Assembly: GCA_002366685.1 (NCBI GenBank)
Contig: DFBP01000253.1
Span: 1-18,571 of the forward strand
From: Rhodobacterales bacterium UBA3077
GTDB lineage: Bacteria; Pseudomonadota; Alphaproteobacteria; Rhodobacterales; Rhodobacteraceae
Reading direction: 5' to 3'
Length of the DNA stretch: 18,571 nucleotides
Each line of letters starts with the position of its first letter. Position 1 is the first letter of the stretch. The notes beneath the pieces were generated by a model. The model saw only the letters and a program-made list of their open reading frames with translations, made no database searches and was not told the DNA's origin. Positions 7,300 to 14,859 of the stretch are shown in pieces. Position numbers and translations under genes: made by a program.

Positions 7300-8724
7300 C
7301 TAGCCCCCTCGGCCATTAAACACCGTGTCGGTAAAGGATGTAGTGCCGGTTTCTACGTTTTCAATCCGAACCCGTACAGGTGAGGAATCCGATGTTGTGA
7401 ATTCACTCCCTTTCGGGCTGGTAATATAGAGCCGGACTTTGGTGGTTTCGTCCGCTGCGGCAAGAACCTCGGTCCCGTCGATGCCTTCCATTTCGACAAT
7501 CAGATCATCGGCAATAGCTTCAACCGAAAGGGCAAATGTCATGTCATCCCCCTGCATGTTCCGCATCCGCACATCATAGGCATTGCGCACCGAACCGTCA
7601 GACAAAACGATGAAAGTCGGGTTACGAACCGGAGAAACCGACAGGCCGATATCTGTGCGCACCAAAAGGGCGACCAGCAAAGCCAAACCCACAGCGCCCC
7701 AGAGCGAGGTGTACAACAGGGTCCGCAGGCGGAATACGTGTTTGAAGAGCGAGCGCGGGGCCTGGCCCGCTTTTTCGCGCTCCATGTCCGAGAAAGCCAG
7801 ATAATCAATCAAGCCGCGCGGCTTGCCGATTTTGGTCATCATGTCATCACAGGCGTCAATGCACAGTGCGCAGGTTATGCATTCCAGCTGCTGGCCATCG
7901 CGGATGTCAATGCCGGTCGGGCATACGTTCACACAGGCCATACAGTCGATACAATCCCCGAGGTCATCGCGGCTTTTCCCTTTGCCGCGCGGCTCACCGC
8001 GCCAGTCGCGGTAACCTACCGTTAGGGTTTCCTCATCCATCATCGCGGCCTGAATGCGCGGCCACGGGCAGGCATAAATGCAAATTTGTTCGCGCATGAA
8101 TCCGCCAAAAACAAACGTCGTTGCGGTCAATACCGCAACGAACATGTAAGCGGTGAAATGCGCCTCACCTGTGAACAATTCGACCGCCAGCGTTGGGGCA
8201 TCCGCAAAGTAGAAAACCCAGGCCCCACCGGTGGCGGCGCCAATCAACAACCACGCGATCCATTTGGTTAAGCGCAACCGGGCTTTGTGAAAGCTCCACT
8301 TGGCCTTGAGCAACCGAATGCGGGCATTGCGGTCCCCTTCGATCCAGCGCTCAACGAGGATGAAGAGATCGGTCCAAACCGTTTGCGGGCAAGCATACCC
8401 GCACCAGACCCGACCCAAAGCCGACGTAAACAGGAACAGCCCAAACCCCGCCATGATGAGTAGGCCGGCAATAAAATAAAACTCGTGGGGCCAGATTTCG
8501 ATCCAGAAAAAGAAGAAGCGTCGGTTTGCCATATCCAGCAAAACAGCTTGTTCGGGGAGGTTTTCCCCACGGTCCCAGCGGATCCAGGGCAGGATGTAAT
8601 AGACCCCGAGCATCAACCCCATTAACCACCATTTAAGGGTGCGGAACTTTCCTTTAACTTTGCGCGGAAACACAGGCTCGCGGGCGGCATAAAGGCTTTG
8701 CCCTTTATTTGATTCGTTCGACAC
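7300..8724 (-). CDS. ccoG: cbb3 oxidase accessory protein CcoG (FixG/RdxA), 4Fe-4S membrane protein
   Basis: Membrane iron-sulfur protein linked to cbb3 biogenesis; family members act in copper reduction for the CuB centre. From the GTG at 8724 it has 474 residues. It begins with the family-like MSNESNKGQSLYAAREPVFP and has several helices, two Cys-containing loops (WCGYACPQTVW ~108-118; CIYACPWPRIQ ~215-225), and two ferredoxin clusters, CIDCMACVNVCP (C258, C261, C264, C268) and CITCALCIDACD (C282, C285, C288, C292). A C-terminal periplasmic Ig-like domain follows a late helix. The frame also opens at TTG 8739, but GGAG nine bases before the GTG and the family N terminus favour 8724. It is first gene of ccoGHIS, with an FNR box ~90 nt upstream. 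Confidence 0.94.
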   Translation of the reverse strand: MSNESNKGQSLYAAREPVFPRKVKGKFRTLKWWLMGLMLGVYYILPWIRWDRGENLPEQAVLLDMANRRFFFFWIEIWPHEFYFIAGLLIMAGFGLFLFTSALGRVWCGYACPQTVWTDLFILVERWIEGDRNARIRLLKAKWSFHKARLRLTKWIAWLLIGAATGGAWVFYFADAPTLAVELFTGEAHFTAYMFVAVLTATTFVFGGFMREQICIYACPWPRIQAAMMDEETLTVGYRDWRGEPRGKGKSRDDLGDCIDCMACVNVCPTGIDIRDGQQLECITCALCIDACDDMMTKIGKPRGLIDYLAFSDMEREKAGQAPRSLFKHVFRLRTLLYTSLWGAVGLALLVALLVRTDIGLSVSPVRNPTFIVLSDGSVRNAYDVRMRNMQGDDMTFALSVEAIADDLIVEMEGIDGTEVLAAADETTKVRLYITSPKGSEFTTSDSSPVRVRIENVETGTTSFTDTVFNGRGG

Positions 8725-8807
8725 GTTATTTGGCTCCAAATATGGAAAATGGCCCTTGTTCGGGCCAAGCTTTGCACGGGAATACGCCCTTATTGCGCGA
8801 GGTATCC

Positions 8808-8821
8808 TTGATCTCGATCAA
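8808..8821 (-). promoter_or_regulatory. FNR (FnrL) box upstream of ccoGHIS
   Basis: Perfect TTGAT-N4-ATCAA (TTGATCTCGATCAA). Its centre lies ~90 nt before the ccoG start. On the minus strand a -10-like TATTCC (8784-8779) is ~33 nt from the box centre, the geometry of a class II FNR-activated promoter with a transcript start near 8773. Confidence 0.9.
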
Positions 8822-8850
8822 TAAACACATAGCACATTGCCGCAGCAAAG

Positions 8851-8882
8851 AAAAAAGCCTGATCACACTGTGGTGACCAGGC
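8851..8882 (-). terminator. Rho-independent terminator ahead of the ccoG promoter
   Basis: Minus-strand hairpin with arms 8882-8873 and 8866-8857: 5 bp, one A/C mismatch, then 4 bp, with a 6-nt loop. It is followed by TTTTTT (complement of A8851-A8856), then CTTT. It ends 30 nt before the ccoG FNR box and insulates the ccoG promoter. It would be the 3' end of the candidate small RNA. Confidence 0.7.
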
Positions 8883-8978
8883 ATAAAGGTTGCGCCAGCG
8901 AGGCGCGAGGGGAGTGAGGTGGGGCTAGCCCCACATCAAAAGTCAAAAACCGTTAGAACCTAACAATCTTGGCTTCGC
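8851..8978 (-). ncRNA. Candidate FNR-controlled small RNA between ccoP and ccoG
   Basis: No protein gene fits this gap, but the minus strand shows the layout of a small RNA. An FNR-like box (9013-9026) is followed by TAGACA (8990-8985), giving a predicted start near 8978. Then come a short hairpin GTTAG/CTAAC (8964-8952), a perfect 16-nt palindrome GTGGGGCTAGCCCCAC (8934-8919), a single-stranded CTCACTCCCCTC (8918-8907), a hairpin GCGCC/GGCGC (8906-8892), and a terminator hairpin (8882-8857) followed by six U. Predicted length is ~128 nt. The C-rich unpaired stretch between two hairpins could pair with Shine-Dalgarno sequences. FNR-induced sRNAs are known (FnrS in E. coli, PcrZ in Rhodobacter sphaeroides); whether this one is related cannot be told from sequence alone. 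Transcription is inferred. Confidence 0.5.
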
Positions 8979-9012
8979 AAAACCTGTCTATCGGTGATTC
9001 GCCTTCAGGTAA

Positions 9013-9026
9013 TTGACCCAAATCAA
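9013..9026 (-). promoter_or_regulatory. Probable FNR (FnrL) box, one mismatch
   Basis: On the minus strand this reads TTGATTTGGGTCAA, one base from TTGAT-N4-ATCAA. The centre (9019.5) lies 32 nt from the TAGACA hexamer at 8990-8985, matching the box to -10 distance at ccoG and hemN (32-33 nt). It starts only ~25 nt beyond the ccoP terminator and has no protein gene behind it before ccoG, whose own box is 190 nt further on. Confidence 0.6.
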
Positions 9027-9043
9027 GTTAGTGAAATTAAACG

Positions 9044-9075
9044 AAAAAAAAGGCCCGGCACATTGTGCCGGGCCT
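9044..9075 (-). terminator. Rho-independent terminator of ccoNOQP
   Basis: Perfect 11-bp stem AGGCCCGGCAC (9051-9061) / GTGCCGGGCCT (9065-9075) with an ATT loop. On the minus strand it is followed by a run of T (complement of A9044-A9050). It lies 28 nt after the ccoP stop. Confidence 0.92.
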
Positions 9076-9103
9076 TTCAGAAGCGTGAGTGATGCTTCTT
9101 CCT

Positions 9104-9970
9104 CTATTCACCGCCACCAAGCGAGTGAATGTAAACAGCGGCTTGGCGAACCTGCGCTTCGGATAGACGGCCAGCCCAAGCCGGCATCTCGCCAAAGCGC
9201 GCAAAGGTAATGGTCTCCTCCAGCGTTGCCGGATCAGACCCGTAAAGCCAAATCGCGTCCGTCAGATTCGGCGCTCCGACAAAGCGATCACCGGTGCCAT
9301 CATCCGCGTGGCAAGCCGCGCAGTTGTCAAGGAACAGAATCTCGCCTTCTTCGGTTTTTTCTGCGCCGTTGATCTCGGAAAGCGCCCCGACATATTGCAC
9401 AAGCCCGGCAATTTCCTCATCTGTGAGGAATTCGCCAAAAGCAGGCATGTCCGACAGGCGGGTATCTAGATCGGCTTCATGGCGAATACCATGGTTGATC
9501 GTCGTGTAGATGTCCTCCATGGAGCCGCCCCAGAGCCAGTCATCATCGATCAGGCTGGGATAGCCAACGGCACCGTTAGCCCCCGCACCGTGGCACTGCG
9601 AGCAGAAGGTCGCGAAAACCGCTTTACCACCGTTATAGGCAAAACCGTCTGCCTCGCCGCCGACCAGCTCATCTCCGGCAATTGCAGCCAGTTCAAGCTC
9701 GTTGATCCGCTCAATAAGCGGCGCGTTTTGCGTGTTGACCGCTTCAATATCGGCAGCCACTTCCCCGCGTGAGGAATAGCCGAGCAAGCCCGGCGTGGCC
9801 CCGTTGATCAGAGGGATCGCCGGGTAGGCAATCATATAGCCAATGGCCCAGATGATGGTCAGATACAGGGTAATCAACCACCAGCGCGGGAGCGGGTTAT
9901 TGAATTCTTCGATCCCGTTCCAGGAGTGGCCAGTTGTTTCTGGATCTTTTTTCTCAGGTGTTTTAGCCAT
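9104..9970 (-). CDS. ccoP: cbb3-type cytochrome c oxidase subunit III, dihaem cytochrome CcoP
   Basis: Dihaem c-type subunit that passes electrons from soluble cytochromes c to CcoO and CcoN. 288 residues. The N-terminal cytoplasmic part has the family segment GIEEFNNPLPRWW (~19-31). One membrane anchor (~31-52) follows, then two periplasmic cytochrome c domains with FCSQCH (C123, C126, H127) and CAACH (C217, C220, H221). Likely axial Met are M175 (SDMPAFG) and M262 (GEMPAWAG). The start codon overlaps the ccoQ stop by one base (TAATG), and GGAGAG at the end of ccoQ serves as RBS. It is the last gene of ccoNOQP, with a strong terminator 28 nt downstream. Confidence 0.97.
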   Translation of the reverse strand: MAKTPEKKDPETTGHSWNGIEEFNNPLPRWWLITLYLTIIWAIGYMIAYPAIPLINGATPGLLGYSSRGEVAADIEAVNTQNAPLIERINELELAAIAGDELVGGEADGFAYNGGKAVFATFCSQCHGAGANGAVGYPSLIDDDWLWGGSMEDIYTTINHGIRHEADLDTRLSDMPAFGEFLTDEEIAGLVQYVGALSEINGAEKTEEGEILFLDNCAACHADDGTGDRFVGAPNLTDAIWLYGSDPATLEETITFARFGEMPAWAGRLSEAQVRQAAVYIHSLGGGE

Positions 9971-10149
9971 TATTTCTCTCCTGAATTGTCTTCAACCAAG
10001 ACATCGTCATCCCGCAAGGGAAGGTTACGCAAATGGTCATAGGCTTTTTTGGTGCCGGGCCGGAAGGCAAAGATAACGATACCAATAAACATAAGGAACA
10101 TGATCAACATGAACCAACTGTCCGCCAATTCTCTTAAAATCGTATACAT
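9970..10149 (-). CDS. ccoQ: cbb3-type oxidase subunit IV CcoQ
   Basis: 59-residue protein MYTILRELADSWFMLIMFLM... with one helix (~11-29) followed by FRPGTKKAYDHLRNLPLRDD, the CcoQ pattern (helix, F-R-P-G, K-x-x-Y/H, acidic end). CcoQ stabilises the CcoNO-CcoP complex. The ATG is preceded by AGGAGG four bases upstream, and the TAA overlaps the ccoP ATG by one base. It sits in the standard operon position between ccoO and ccoP. Confidence 0.94.
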   Translation of the reverse strand: MYTILRELADSWFMLIMFLMFIGIVIFAFRPGTKKAYDHLRNLPLRDDDVLVEDNSGEK

Positions 10150-10158
10150 CAGATCCTC

Positions 10159-10890
10159 CTAGCGGCTGGCATCGGGTTCAAAGGTAGAGAAATCTACCAT
10201 TGTGCCCAAGACTTGCAGATAGGCGACCAACGCATCCATTTCGGTCAGTTCTTCCTGACCGTCAAAGTTGCGTGCCACAACGTTTTCTCCGTAATTCGCG
10301 TACAGGTTATCAATCCCGTCGCTATAAGGATCAAGCTGGGCCAGCAGGTCTTCTTTGGCGGCGGCGATCATCACATCTGTGTAAGGCACACCCACCATCG
10401 AGTCAGCAACAAGCCGGTCTTCGATATATTTGATGTCCAGTTTGGTGTGTGACAGGAACGCATAGGATGGCATGATCGACTCAGGCACAACGGCGCGCGG
10501 GTCAACCAGGTGGTCCACATGCCACTCATCCGAGTAACGGCCGCCAACGCGGGCCAGATCAGGCCCGGTGCGTTTTGAGCCCCACTGGAACGGATGGTCA
10601 TACTGGCTTTCTGCGGCCAGCGAATAGTGACCATAGCGCTCCACTTCGTCCCGCATAGGCCGGATCATCTGGCTGTGGCACACATAACAACCCTCGCGGA
10701 TATAGATGTCACGTCCGGTAAGTTCCAGCGGCGTGTAGGGGCGCATGCCCTCCACATCTTCAATGGTATTCTGAAGATAGAAGAGCGGCACGATCTCGAC
10801 GATCCCGCCAATGGTCACAACAACAAGGCTGAGAACCATCAGGAGAGTCGCGTTACGTTCAATAACGCCGTGTTTATTTAAAAGTCCCAT
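10159..10890 (-). CDS. ccoO: cbb3-type cytochrome c oxidase subunit II, monohaem cytochrome CcoO
   Basis: Membrane-anchored monohaem cytochrome c of cbb3 oxidase, 243 residues. One N-terminal helix (~14-34, [20 protein letters not shown]) is followed by family segments VEIVPLF and [18 protein letters not shown]. The haem-binding motif is CYVCH (C68, C71, H72), with [18 protein letters not shown] after it. A later Met in [13 protein letters not shown] is the likely axial ligand. The C-terminal end has the family [11 protein letters not shown] pattern. It lies 12 nt after ccoN and 9 nt before ccoQ, all one transcript. Confidence 0.97.
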   Translation of the reverse strand: MGLLNKHGVIERNATLLMVLSLVVVTIGGIVEIVPLFYLQNTIEDVEGMRPYTPLELTGRDIYIREGCYVCHSQMIRPMRDEVERYGHYSLAAESQYDHPFQWGSKRTGPDLARVGGRYSDEWHVDHLVDPRAVVPESIMPSYAFLSHTKLDIKYIEDRLVADSMVGVPYTDVMIAAAKEDLLAQLDPYSDGIDNLYANYGENVVARNFDGQEELTEMDALVAYLQVLGTMVDFSTFEPDASR

Positions 10891-10902
10891 AGTCTCTTTT
10901 CC

Positions 10903-12510
10903 TTATTCAGCAGGCACAGTCGAAGCGGCTGGCTTTGGCGTTGCATCGCCCACCCCTTTGATCGTCATGCGGACGTTGTATGCCATGATCAGCGAACCGG
11001 TGAGGAAGAACAAACCACCCACGCCGCGGATAACCAGCAACGAGTATTTTGCCACCACTGTGTCGGAGAAGGCGTTCACAAGGAAACCTTGCGAGTCGAC
11101 TTCACGCCACATCAGGCCTTCCATAATGCCGGATACCCACATCGAAGACGCATAGAGCACGATGCCGATGGTGGCGAGCCAGAAGTGGTAGTTCACCAGT
11201 TTCATCGAGTAAAGTCCGGTGCGGTTCCACAGTTTTGGTACCAGGAAGTAGATCGCCCCGAAAGTGATCATCCCGTTCCAGCCCAAAGCACCGGAGTGCA
11301 CGTGGCCAATGGTCCAGTCAGTGAAGTGCGAGAGCGAGTTCACCGCTTTGATCGACATCATTGGCCCTTCAAATGTGGACATGCCGTAGAAAGCCACCGA
11401 GATCACGAGAATACGCAGCACAGGGTCTGTGCGGAGTTTGTCCCACGCGCCCGAAAGCGTCATCAAACCGTTGATCATACCGCCCCAGGAAGGCATCCAG
11501 AGAATGATCGACATTACCATACCCAGCGTTTGAGCCCAGTCAGGCAGCGCTGTGTAGTGAAGGTGGTGCGGTCCTGCCCAGATATAAAGGAAGATCAGAG
11601 CCCAGAAGTGCACGATCGACAGTTTATAGGAATAAACCGGACGGCCAGCCTGTTTCGGAATGAAGTAGTACATCATACCGAGGAAGCCCGAGGTCAGGAA
11701 GAAGCCCACTGCGTTATGGCCATACCACCACTGGGTCATCGCGTCTTGTACACCCGAGAACAAAGCCACCGATTTCGAACCGAAGAGCGAAACAGGTATG
11801 GCCATGTTGTTGACAATGTGCAGCATGGCAATGGTCAGGATAAACGAGAGGTAGAACCAGTTCGCCACGTAAATATGCGGCTCTTTACGCTTATAAAGCG
11901 TGCCCATGAATACGACCAGATAGGAGACCCAAACAACGGTCAGCCACAAGTCGATATACCATTCAGGCTCGGCATATTCTTTGCTCTGTGTTTGACCAAG
12001 GACGTATCCGGTCGCGGCAAGCACGATAAACAACTGGTAGCCCCAAAACACAAACCATGCCAGATTGCCACCAAACAGGCGCGTCGCATTGGTGCGCTGG
12101 ACCACATAAAACGATGTCGCGATCAGCGCGTTCCCGCCAAAGGCAAAAATAACCGCCGAAGTATGCAACGGGCGTAAACGACCAAAGTTCAGGTAAGGCC
12201 CTGTCCACTCAGACAGGTTCAACGCCGGGAAGGCCAGCTCAAACGCGATCCAGACACCCACCAGAAATCCGGTGATCCCCCAAAACACAGTGGCAATCAC
12301 GCCCGCGCGGACAACGCCGTCCATGTATCCGGTTTCCACCGGCACAGGTTTGTTTCCTATTTTGCCAACCTCGCGGATAAACAGATACCCGGCCAACAAA
12401 AGAATTATGACCGCATGAACCTGATAAGCCAGATCCCGCGCAAAGTTTGTTGCGATCGCTGCCGCCAGGACAACGAGCCCCAGCACAATCGCCTTAACCA
12501 TATGTTGCAT
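10903..12510 (-). CDS. ccoN: cbb3-type cytochrome c oxidase subunit I CcoN
   Basis: Catalytic haem-copper subunit, which reduces O2 with high affinity and pumps protons in the inner membrane. 535 residues, about twelve or more helices. Metal ligands in family positions: H116 ([16 protein letters not shown]) and H405 for low-spin haem b, H265 ([11 protein letters not shown]) with H315/H316 ([10 protein letters not shown]) for CuB, and H403 ([13 protein letters not shown]) for haem b3. The helix-VII tyrosine of C-type oxidases fits Y309 ([16 protein letters not shown]). The ATG at 12510 has GAGGG seven bases upstream; an ATG at codon 4 is less likely. An FNR box is centred ~91 nt upstream, and the leader contains an inverted repeat at 12533-12553. 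Confidence 0.98.
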   Translation of the reverse strand: MQHMVKAIVLGLVVLAAAIATNFARDLAYQVHAVIILLLAGYLFIREVGKIGNKPVPVETGYMDGVVRAGVIATVFWGITGFLVGVWIAFELAFPALNLSEWTGPYLNFGRLRPLHTSAVIFAFGGNALIATSFYVVQRTNATRLFGGNLAWFVFWGYQLFIVLAATGYVLGQTQSKEYAEPEWYIDLWLTVVWVSYLVVFMGTLYKRKEPHIYVANWFYLSFILTIAMLHIVNNMAIPVSLFGSKSVALFSGVQDAMTQWWYGHNAVGFFLTSGFLGMMYYFIPKQAGRPVYSYKLSIVHFWALIFLYIWAGPHHLHYTALPDWAQTLGMVMSIILWMPSWGGMINGLMTLSGAWDKLRTDPVLRILVISVAFYGMSTFEGPMMSIKAVNSLSHFTDWTIGHVHSGALGWNGMITFGAIYFLVPKLWNRTGLYSMKLVNYHFWLATIGIVLYASSMWVSGIMEGLMWREVDSQGFLVNAFSDTVVAKYSLLVIRGVGGLFFLTGSLIMAYNVRMTIKGVGDATPKPAASTVPAE

Positions 12511-12532
12511 ATTTACGCCCTCATTTCAGAAT

Positions 12533-12553
12533 CGGGTAGATATACACTACCCG
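12533..12553 (-). promoter_or_regulatory. Inverted repeat in the ccoN leader
   Basis: Perfect 7-bp arms CGGGTAG (12533-12539) and CTACCCG (12547-12553) separated by 7 nt. It lies 23 nt before the ccoN start and just after the predicted FNR-dependent transcript start (~12560), so in RNA it would be a 5' hairpin. It could stabilise the mRNA, tune translation, or be an operator for a second regulator. Confidence 0.5.
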
Positions 12554-12594
12554 TTATTATGAGAGCCTATTGCGGGAATGAGGGTAATTCGACA

Positions 12595-12608
12595 TTGATC
12601 CAGATCAA
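12595..12608 (-). promoter_or_regulatory. FNR (FnrL) box upstream of ccoNOQP
   Basis: Perfect TTGATCTGGATCAA on the minus strand. The centre is ~91 nt before the ccoN ATG. A -10-like TAGGCT (12569-12564) lies ~35 nt from the centre, consistent with class II activation and a start near 12560. The box sits only 24 nt after the fnrL stop; no U-tract terminator was seen between fnrL and it, so read-through from fnrL into ccoN is possible. Confidence 0.9.
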
Positions 12609-12631
12609 GTCGAGCTTGTATTTCACATAAT

Positions 12632-13381
12632 TTAAGCGATAAATCCGCCGTCCGAATCGTCGGAGGCCTCATTCAGAAGGCGCACATAGTCGGGCACCCG
12701 AATATGCCGCGCATCTTCCACTATAATAACGCCCGATTTTTTGAGCGCAGAAACCTGGCGGCTGACGGTTTCAATTGTCAGCCCGAGATAATCCGCCATC
12801 TCCTCACGGGTCAGGGGCACATCAAACCGCAATCCGTCTTTGATCGGCTTATCCTCCGCTTCACTCCCCCGACGCGCAAAAAGCACAAGCATACTTGCAA
12901 TTTTCTCTCGCGCGGTCTTGCGGCCAAGCAGCAGCATCCACTCGCGGGCGGAGTCAAGTTCATCCATCGTCATTTCCAGCAAACGGCGCTCCAGCGCGGG
13001 CGTGCTATCAATCAAAGTGTTAAATTTTGCCACCCGGAAATGGCACACCATAACTTCGTTTGCGGCCACCACATCATAGGGCGCTACCTTGCGCCCGGGC
13101 CGTCCGATAAAGTCTGAGGGCAGGAGTAAACCAACCATTTGCCGGCGCCCGTCAGCCAGGCTGCGTGATAGCGTCGCTACACCCGAAACAACCGAGCCGA
13201 TCAAAGGCATCTCCTCACCAGCCCAGACGATGGTTTCGCCAGCCTGATAGGTTTTGTAGGATTTGATATCGTCAAGCTGAAGCAGCTCTGGCTCTTCACA
13301 ATAAGCACAAATCGCACGCTTTCTGATCGGGCAATCGCCGCAGCGCATATTTGCATCAATTTTTGGCACATGATGTGGCAT
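12632..13381 (-). CDS. fnrL: FNR/CRP-family oxygen-sensing regulator FnrL
   Basis: Cytoplasmic transcription factor that senses oxygen through a [4Fe-4S] cluster and binds TTGAT-N4-ATCAA. 249 residues. The N-terminal cysteine set is C14, C17, C25 and C28 (MRCGDCPIRKRAICAYCEE); a central C113 (VMVCHFRV) can supply the remaining cluster ligand. A cyclic-nucleotide-fold domain (~45-120), a long dimerisation helix (~125-165) and an HTH (~191-219) follow. The recognition helix has ETVSRQ (204-209), the E..SR contacts that read TTGAT half-sites. It is divergent from hemN with a shared FNR box in the 84-bp gap, centred 43.5 nt before its start. Upstream SD is weak (AGG only). Autoregulation is likely; its sign cannot be read with certainty. 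Confidence 0.96.
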   Translation of the reverse strand: MPHHVPKIDANMRCGDCPIRKRAICAYCEEPELLQLDDIKSYKTYQAGETIVWAGEEMPLIGSVVSGVATLSRSLADGRRQMVGLLLPSDFIGRPGRKVAPYDVVAANEVMVCHFRVAKFNTLIDSTPALERRLLEMTMDELDSAREWMLLLGRKTAREKIASMLVLFARRGSEAEDKPIKDGLRFDVPLTREEMADYLGLTIETVSRQVSALKKSGVIIVEDARHIRVPDYVRLLNEASDDSDGGFIA

Positions 13382-13383
13382 AA

Positions 13384-13400
13384 GGTAGCCTACCCTAGGG
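13384..13400. promoter_or_regulatory. Two adjacent short palindromes next to the fnrL start
   Basis: GGTAG-C-CTACC (13384-13394) and CCCTAGGG (13393-13400) overlap by two bases, 3-19 nt upstream of fnrL. They fall where a class II FNR-dependent fnrL promoter would have its -10 and start. They could be an extra operator or be chance. The half-site GGTAG/CTACC also forms the arms of the ccoN leader repeat. Confidence 0.25.
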
Positions 13401-13417
13401 ATTTATTTATGTCTACC

Positions 13418-13431
13418 TTGATCTTGATCAA
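13418..13431. promoter_or_regulatory. FNR (FnrL) box shared by divergent fnrL and hemN
   Basis: Perfect TTGATCTTGATCAA, extended to 9-bp arms ACCTTGATC/GATCAAGGT (13415-13434). The centre is 41.5 nt from the hemN ATG and 43.5 nt from the fnrL ATG. Toward hemN there is a -10-like TATTCG (13454-13459) 32 nt from the centre, as at ccoG. Confidence 0.92.
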
Positions 13432-13465
13432 GGTTTGGTCTTTTATATGGGGCTATTCGACTTAG

Positions 13466-14821
13466 ATGACAGACCTAAAAGCACTTGAAGCCGCCGGACT
13501 TTTTGAAAAAAACGTGCCGCGCTACACAAGCTACCCGACAGCGCCGCATTTTCATGCAGATGTCGGGCGTACGCAGTTTAACCAATGGTTGAGGGCGCTG
13601 GACGCCTCAAAACCGGCATCGCTTTATATTCATATCCCGTTTTGTGAAAGGCTGTGTTGGTTTTGCGCGTGCCGGACCCAAGGGGTCAGTTCGCTAACTC
13701 CGGTCGAAGCCTATGTGAACGTTTTACTGGAAGAAATAAAAATGTTCAAAGCCGCCCGCCCCGAGGGGTTGAAGCTGGCGCGCCTGCATTTTGGGGGCGG
13801 CTCCCCCACGATTCTGACTCCCGACATGATCGACCGTCTGATGGCAGCAATCACCGATGCCACCCCATTTGACGATGATTACGAATTTTCGGTCGAGATC
13901 GACCCAACCGCCTGCACCGACGAAAAAATCGCGGCCTTTGCGCGGGGCGGCATGAATCGCGCCAGCATTGGTGTTCAGGATTTTAACCAGCGCGTTCAGG
14001 ATGCGATCGGCCGCCCGCAAAGTTACGAGCTCACCCGCGAAACCGTGGAAGCCCTGCGCCGCCACGATGTGCCGTCTATCAATCTGGATATGGTCTATGG
14101 CCTGCCCTATCAGGACCTCGAAGCCCTGAAAAACACCGTGAATCAGGTTATATCGCTGCTACCTGACCGGGTGGCGCTCTTTGGCTATGCCCATGTTCCA
14201 TGGATGGCCAAACGCCAGCAAATGATTCCCGAAGAAAGCCTGCCGGATGCCTACGCGCGCTTTGAGCAAGCCGAAACTGCCGCGCAGATGTTCTCCGAGA
14301 GCGGTATGGAGGCTATCGGGATCGATCACTTTGCGCGACCGGAAGACAGCCTCGCCCTTGCTGCACGCAGTGGCCATTTGCGCCGCAATTTTCAGGGTTA
14401 CACCGACGACCGTAGCAACGCATTGATCGGCCTTGGCGCCTCGTCAATCTCGCGCTTTCCTCAGGGTTATATCCAGAATAACGCGGCCACGACCAATTAC
14501 ATCAAATCTATCCAGTCCGGCGAATGGTCCGCCTCACGCGGGTTTGCGCTCGGCTTGGCCGATCAGGTGCGCAACCGCGCCATAGAATCCCTGATGTGCG
14601 ATTTTGTACTCAATCTGGAGGAGCTCAAAGACTCCTATGGCGACCTTGTAAAACTGATCAAAGCGGACTGCAAGCGCCTGGCAAAAAAGCATCGTGGATT
14701 TGTAGAATTCAAAGGTGATCGCTTCACCATCCTGCCCGCCGGCCGCCCGTTAACCCGAATCATCGCTGCCGGGTTTGATGCCTTCAACGCACCCAGCGAC
14801 CGGCACAGCCGCGCGATCTAA
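13466..14821 (+). CDS. hemN: Oxygen-independent coproporphyrinogen III oxidase HemN
   Basis: Radical-SAM enzyme converting coproporphyrinogen III to protoporphyrinogen IX without O2, in the cytoplasm; it keeps haem synthesis going when oxygen is low, for example for cbb3 oxidase. 451 residues. Motifs: VPRYTSYPTAPHF (18-29), YIHIPFCERLCWFCAC with the cluster cysteines C60, C64, C67 plus C69, GGGSPT (110-115), EIDP, RASIGVQDF, and NLDMVYGLPYQ. The CxxxCxxCxC spacing and length fit true HemN rather than the HemW-like homologues. The ATG at 13466 gives the family N terminus but has no close SD; the shared FNR box is centred exactly 41.5 nt upstream, which suggests a leaderless or nearly leaderless transcript. 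Confidence 0.96.
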   Translation: MTDLKALEAAGLFEKNVPRYTSYPTAPHFHADVGRTQFNQWLRALDASKPASLYIHIPFCERLCWFCACRTQGVSSLTPVEAYVNVLLEEIKMFKAARPEGLKLARLHFGGGSPTILTPDMIDRLMAAITDATPFDDDYEFSVEIDPTACTDEKIAAFARGGMNRASIGVQDFNQRVQDAIGRPQSYELTRETVEALRRHDVPSINLDMVYGLPYQDLEALKNTVNQVISLLPDRVALFGYAHVPWMAKRQQMIPEESLPDAYARFEQAETAAQMFSESGMEAIGIDHFARPEDSLALAARSGHLRRNFQGYTDDRSNALIGLGASSISRFPQGYIQNNAATTNYIKSIQSGEWSASRGFALGLADQVRNRAIESLMCDFVLNLEELKDSYGDLVKLIKADCKRLAKKHRGFVEFKGDRFTILPAGRPLTRIIAAGFDAFNAPSDRHSRAI

Positions 14822-14859
14822 AAGCACCGCGCGGCCAGCCTACACTCGCCCTTCAGCGC

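Noticed and set aside
11089..12177. 362-residue plus-strand open frame inside ccoN
   Set aside because: Antisense shadow of a highly conserved gene. Its translation has no family features and no RBS, and ccoN is certain.
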